Shown piece after piece: positions 14,777 to 15,010 of a DNA stretch of 15,010 nt; position 1 is the first letter of the stretch, and each line of letters begins with the position of its first letter. This DNA comes from CAYFJO01 sp964343305 (GTDB lineage: Bacteria > Planctomycetota > Planctomycetia > Pirellulales > Pirellulaceae). Made by a program: the position numbers and the translations under genes. The notes beneath the pieces were generated by a model. It was not told the DNA's origin. It worked only from the letters and a program-made list of their open reading frames with translations, and made no database searches. Where the stretch lies: assembly GCA_964343305.1 (NCBI GenBank), contig CAYFJO010000265.1, positions 1 to 15,010 of the forward strand. The letters are read 5' to 3'.

Positions 14777-15010
14777 TTACAGCTCGACGATCGACTCTAC
14801 CTCAGCCACGAACCTTGCGGCATCGTCGCTCAGGTACGAGGCGACTACGTTGAACACCGAGTCACTGAAGCCGCCAATGTTCAAGATGTCGTCGCGCTCG
14901 GGAGCCTGCGTCGATCCGTACGGCTGGATGTCGATGCAGACCAGCTTCGGATTGTCGACGCCGAGTCGCTTCTGGTTCTTGACGAACTTCTGCCACTCGG
15001 TCATCACGCC
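14777..15010 (-). CDS. rsr: Ro60 / TROVE-domain RNA-binding protein, C-terminal part
   Basis: The last 77 residues of a protein whose start lies beyond the window. They match the end of the von Willebrand A-like domain that closes Ro60/Rsr proteins: a helix with WQKF, then NPKLVCIDI, a strand-loop with TTQ-like STQAPERDD, ILNIGGFSDSVFNVV, and a final helix. Ro proteins form rings that bind Y RNAs and misfolded RNAs, and in bacteria they help exonucleases or RNA repair. An in-frame GTG-ATG at 15007 is internal: the preceding codon is open and the family is much longer, so the gene continues rightward. The stop TAA (14777-14779) is followed by a strong terminator. The TROVE domain itself is not in view, so the name rests on the C-terminal domain. 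Confidence 0.8.
   Translation of the reverse strand, partial: GVMTEWQKFVKNQKRLGVDNPKLVCIDIQPYGSTQAPERDDILNIGGFSDSVFNVVASYLSDDAARFVAEVESIVEL

Noticed and set aside
1..15010. CRISPR array, tRNA, rRNA, transposase or Y RNA
   Set aside because: No regularly spaced repeats, cloverleaf-like conserved arms, rRNA segments or transposase motifs were recognised; a Y RNA, if present, is more likely beyond the right edge.

Overview
The window most likely comes from a planctomycete of the Pirellulaceae / Rhodopirellula type. The reasons are two secreted formylglycine-type sulfatases in tandem, a bacterial serpin with a charged coiled-coil insert, moderate GC, and a membrane protein with an 'FGIGDLLIAV'-like N-terminus of a kind common in that group. 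This assignment is inference from gene content; there is no rRNA or other marker gene here.

Left edge (1-1523, + strand): the end of a CxxC protein, an unrecognised 143-aa protein, and an intact ADP-ribosylglycohydrolase (ARH3-like). The ARH stop codon lies on a TTAA shared with the convergent stop of a TPR/2OG-Fe(II) oxygenase gene. That oxygenase lacks its whole catalytic half, so this point looks like a rearrangement breakpoint.

Centre (1520-11377, all - strand, about 9.9 kb). In transcription order: metallophosphoesterase 2, metallophosphoesterase 1, RNase Z-like metallo-beta-lactamase (MBL) protein, AAA+ ATPase, short endonuclease V, serpin (frameshifted), prolyl-4-hydroxylase-like 2OG oxygenase, bacterial poly(ADP-ribose) glycohydrolase (PARG), a membrane protein with an in-frame stop near its start, and the truncated TPR/2OG oxygenase. 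MBL-AAA-EndoV-serpin are packed with ATGA, 6-bp and 1-bp junctions and look like one transcript. 2OG-PARG are 9 bp apart with the PARG Shine-Dalgarno over the upstream stop. Many of these families act on nucleic acids, phosphodiesters or ADP-ribose.

Right side (11549-14713, + strand): two exported sulfatases 51 bp apart, probably a polysaccharide-desulfation operon unrelated in function to the block on its left.

Right edge (14777-15010, - strand): the C-terminus of a Ro60/TROVE-type RNA-binding protein, ended by a clear rho-independent terminator. Together with the EndoV, RNase Z-like, phosphoesterase, PARG and ARH genes, this raises the possibility of an RNA-processing/repair and ADP-ribose-reversal neighbourhood, interrupted by the sulfatases. 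No RNA ligase is visible in the window, so the idea depends on what lies beyond position 15010. Three of the genes (TPR/2OG, membrane protein, serpin) carry apparent lesions, which means either decay of part of the island or assembly errors. I saw no rRNA, tRNA, CRISPR array or transposase.
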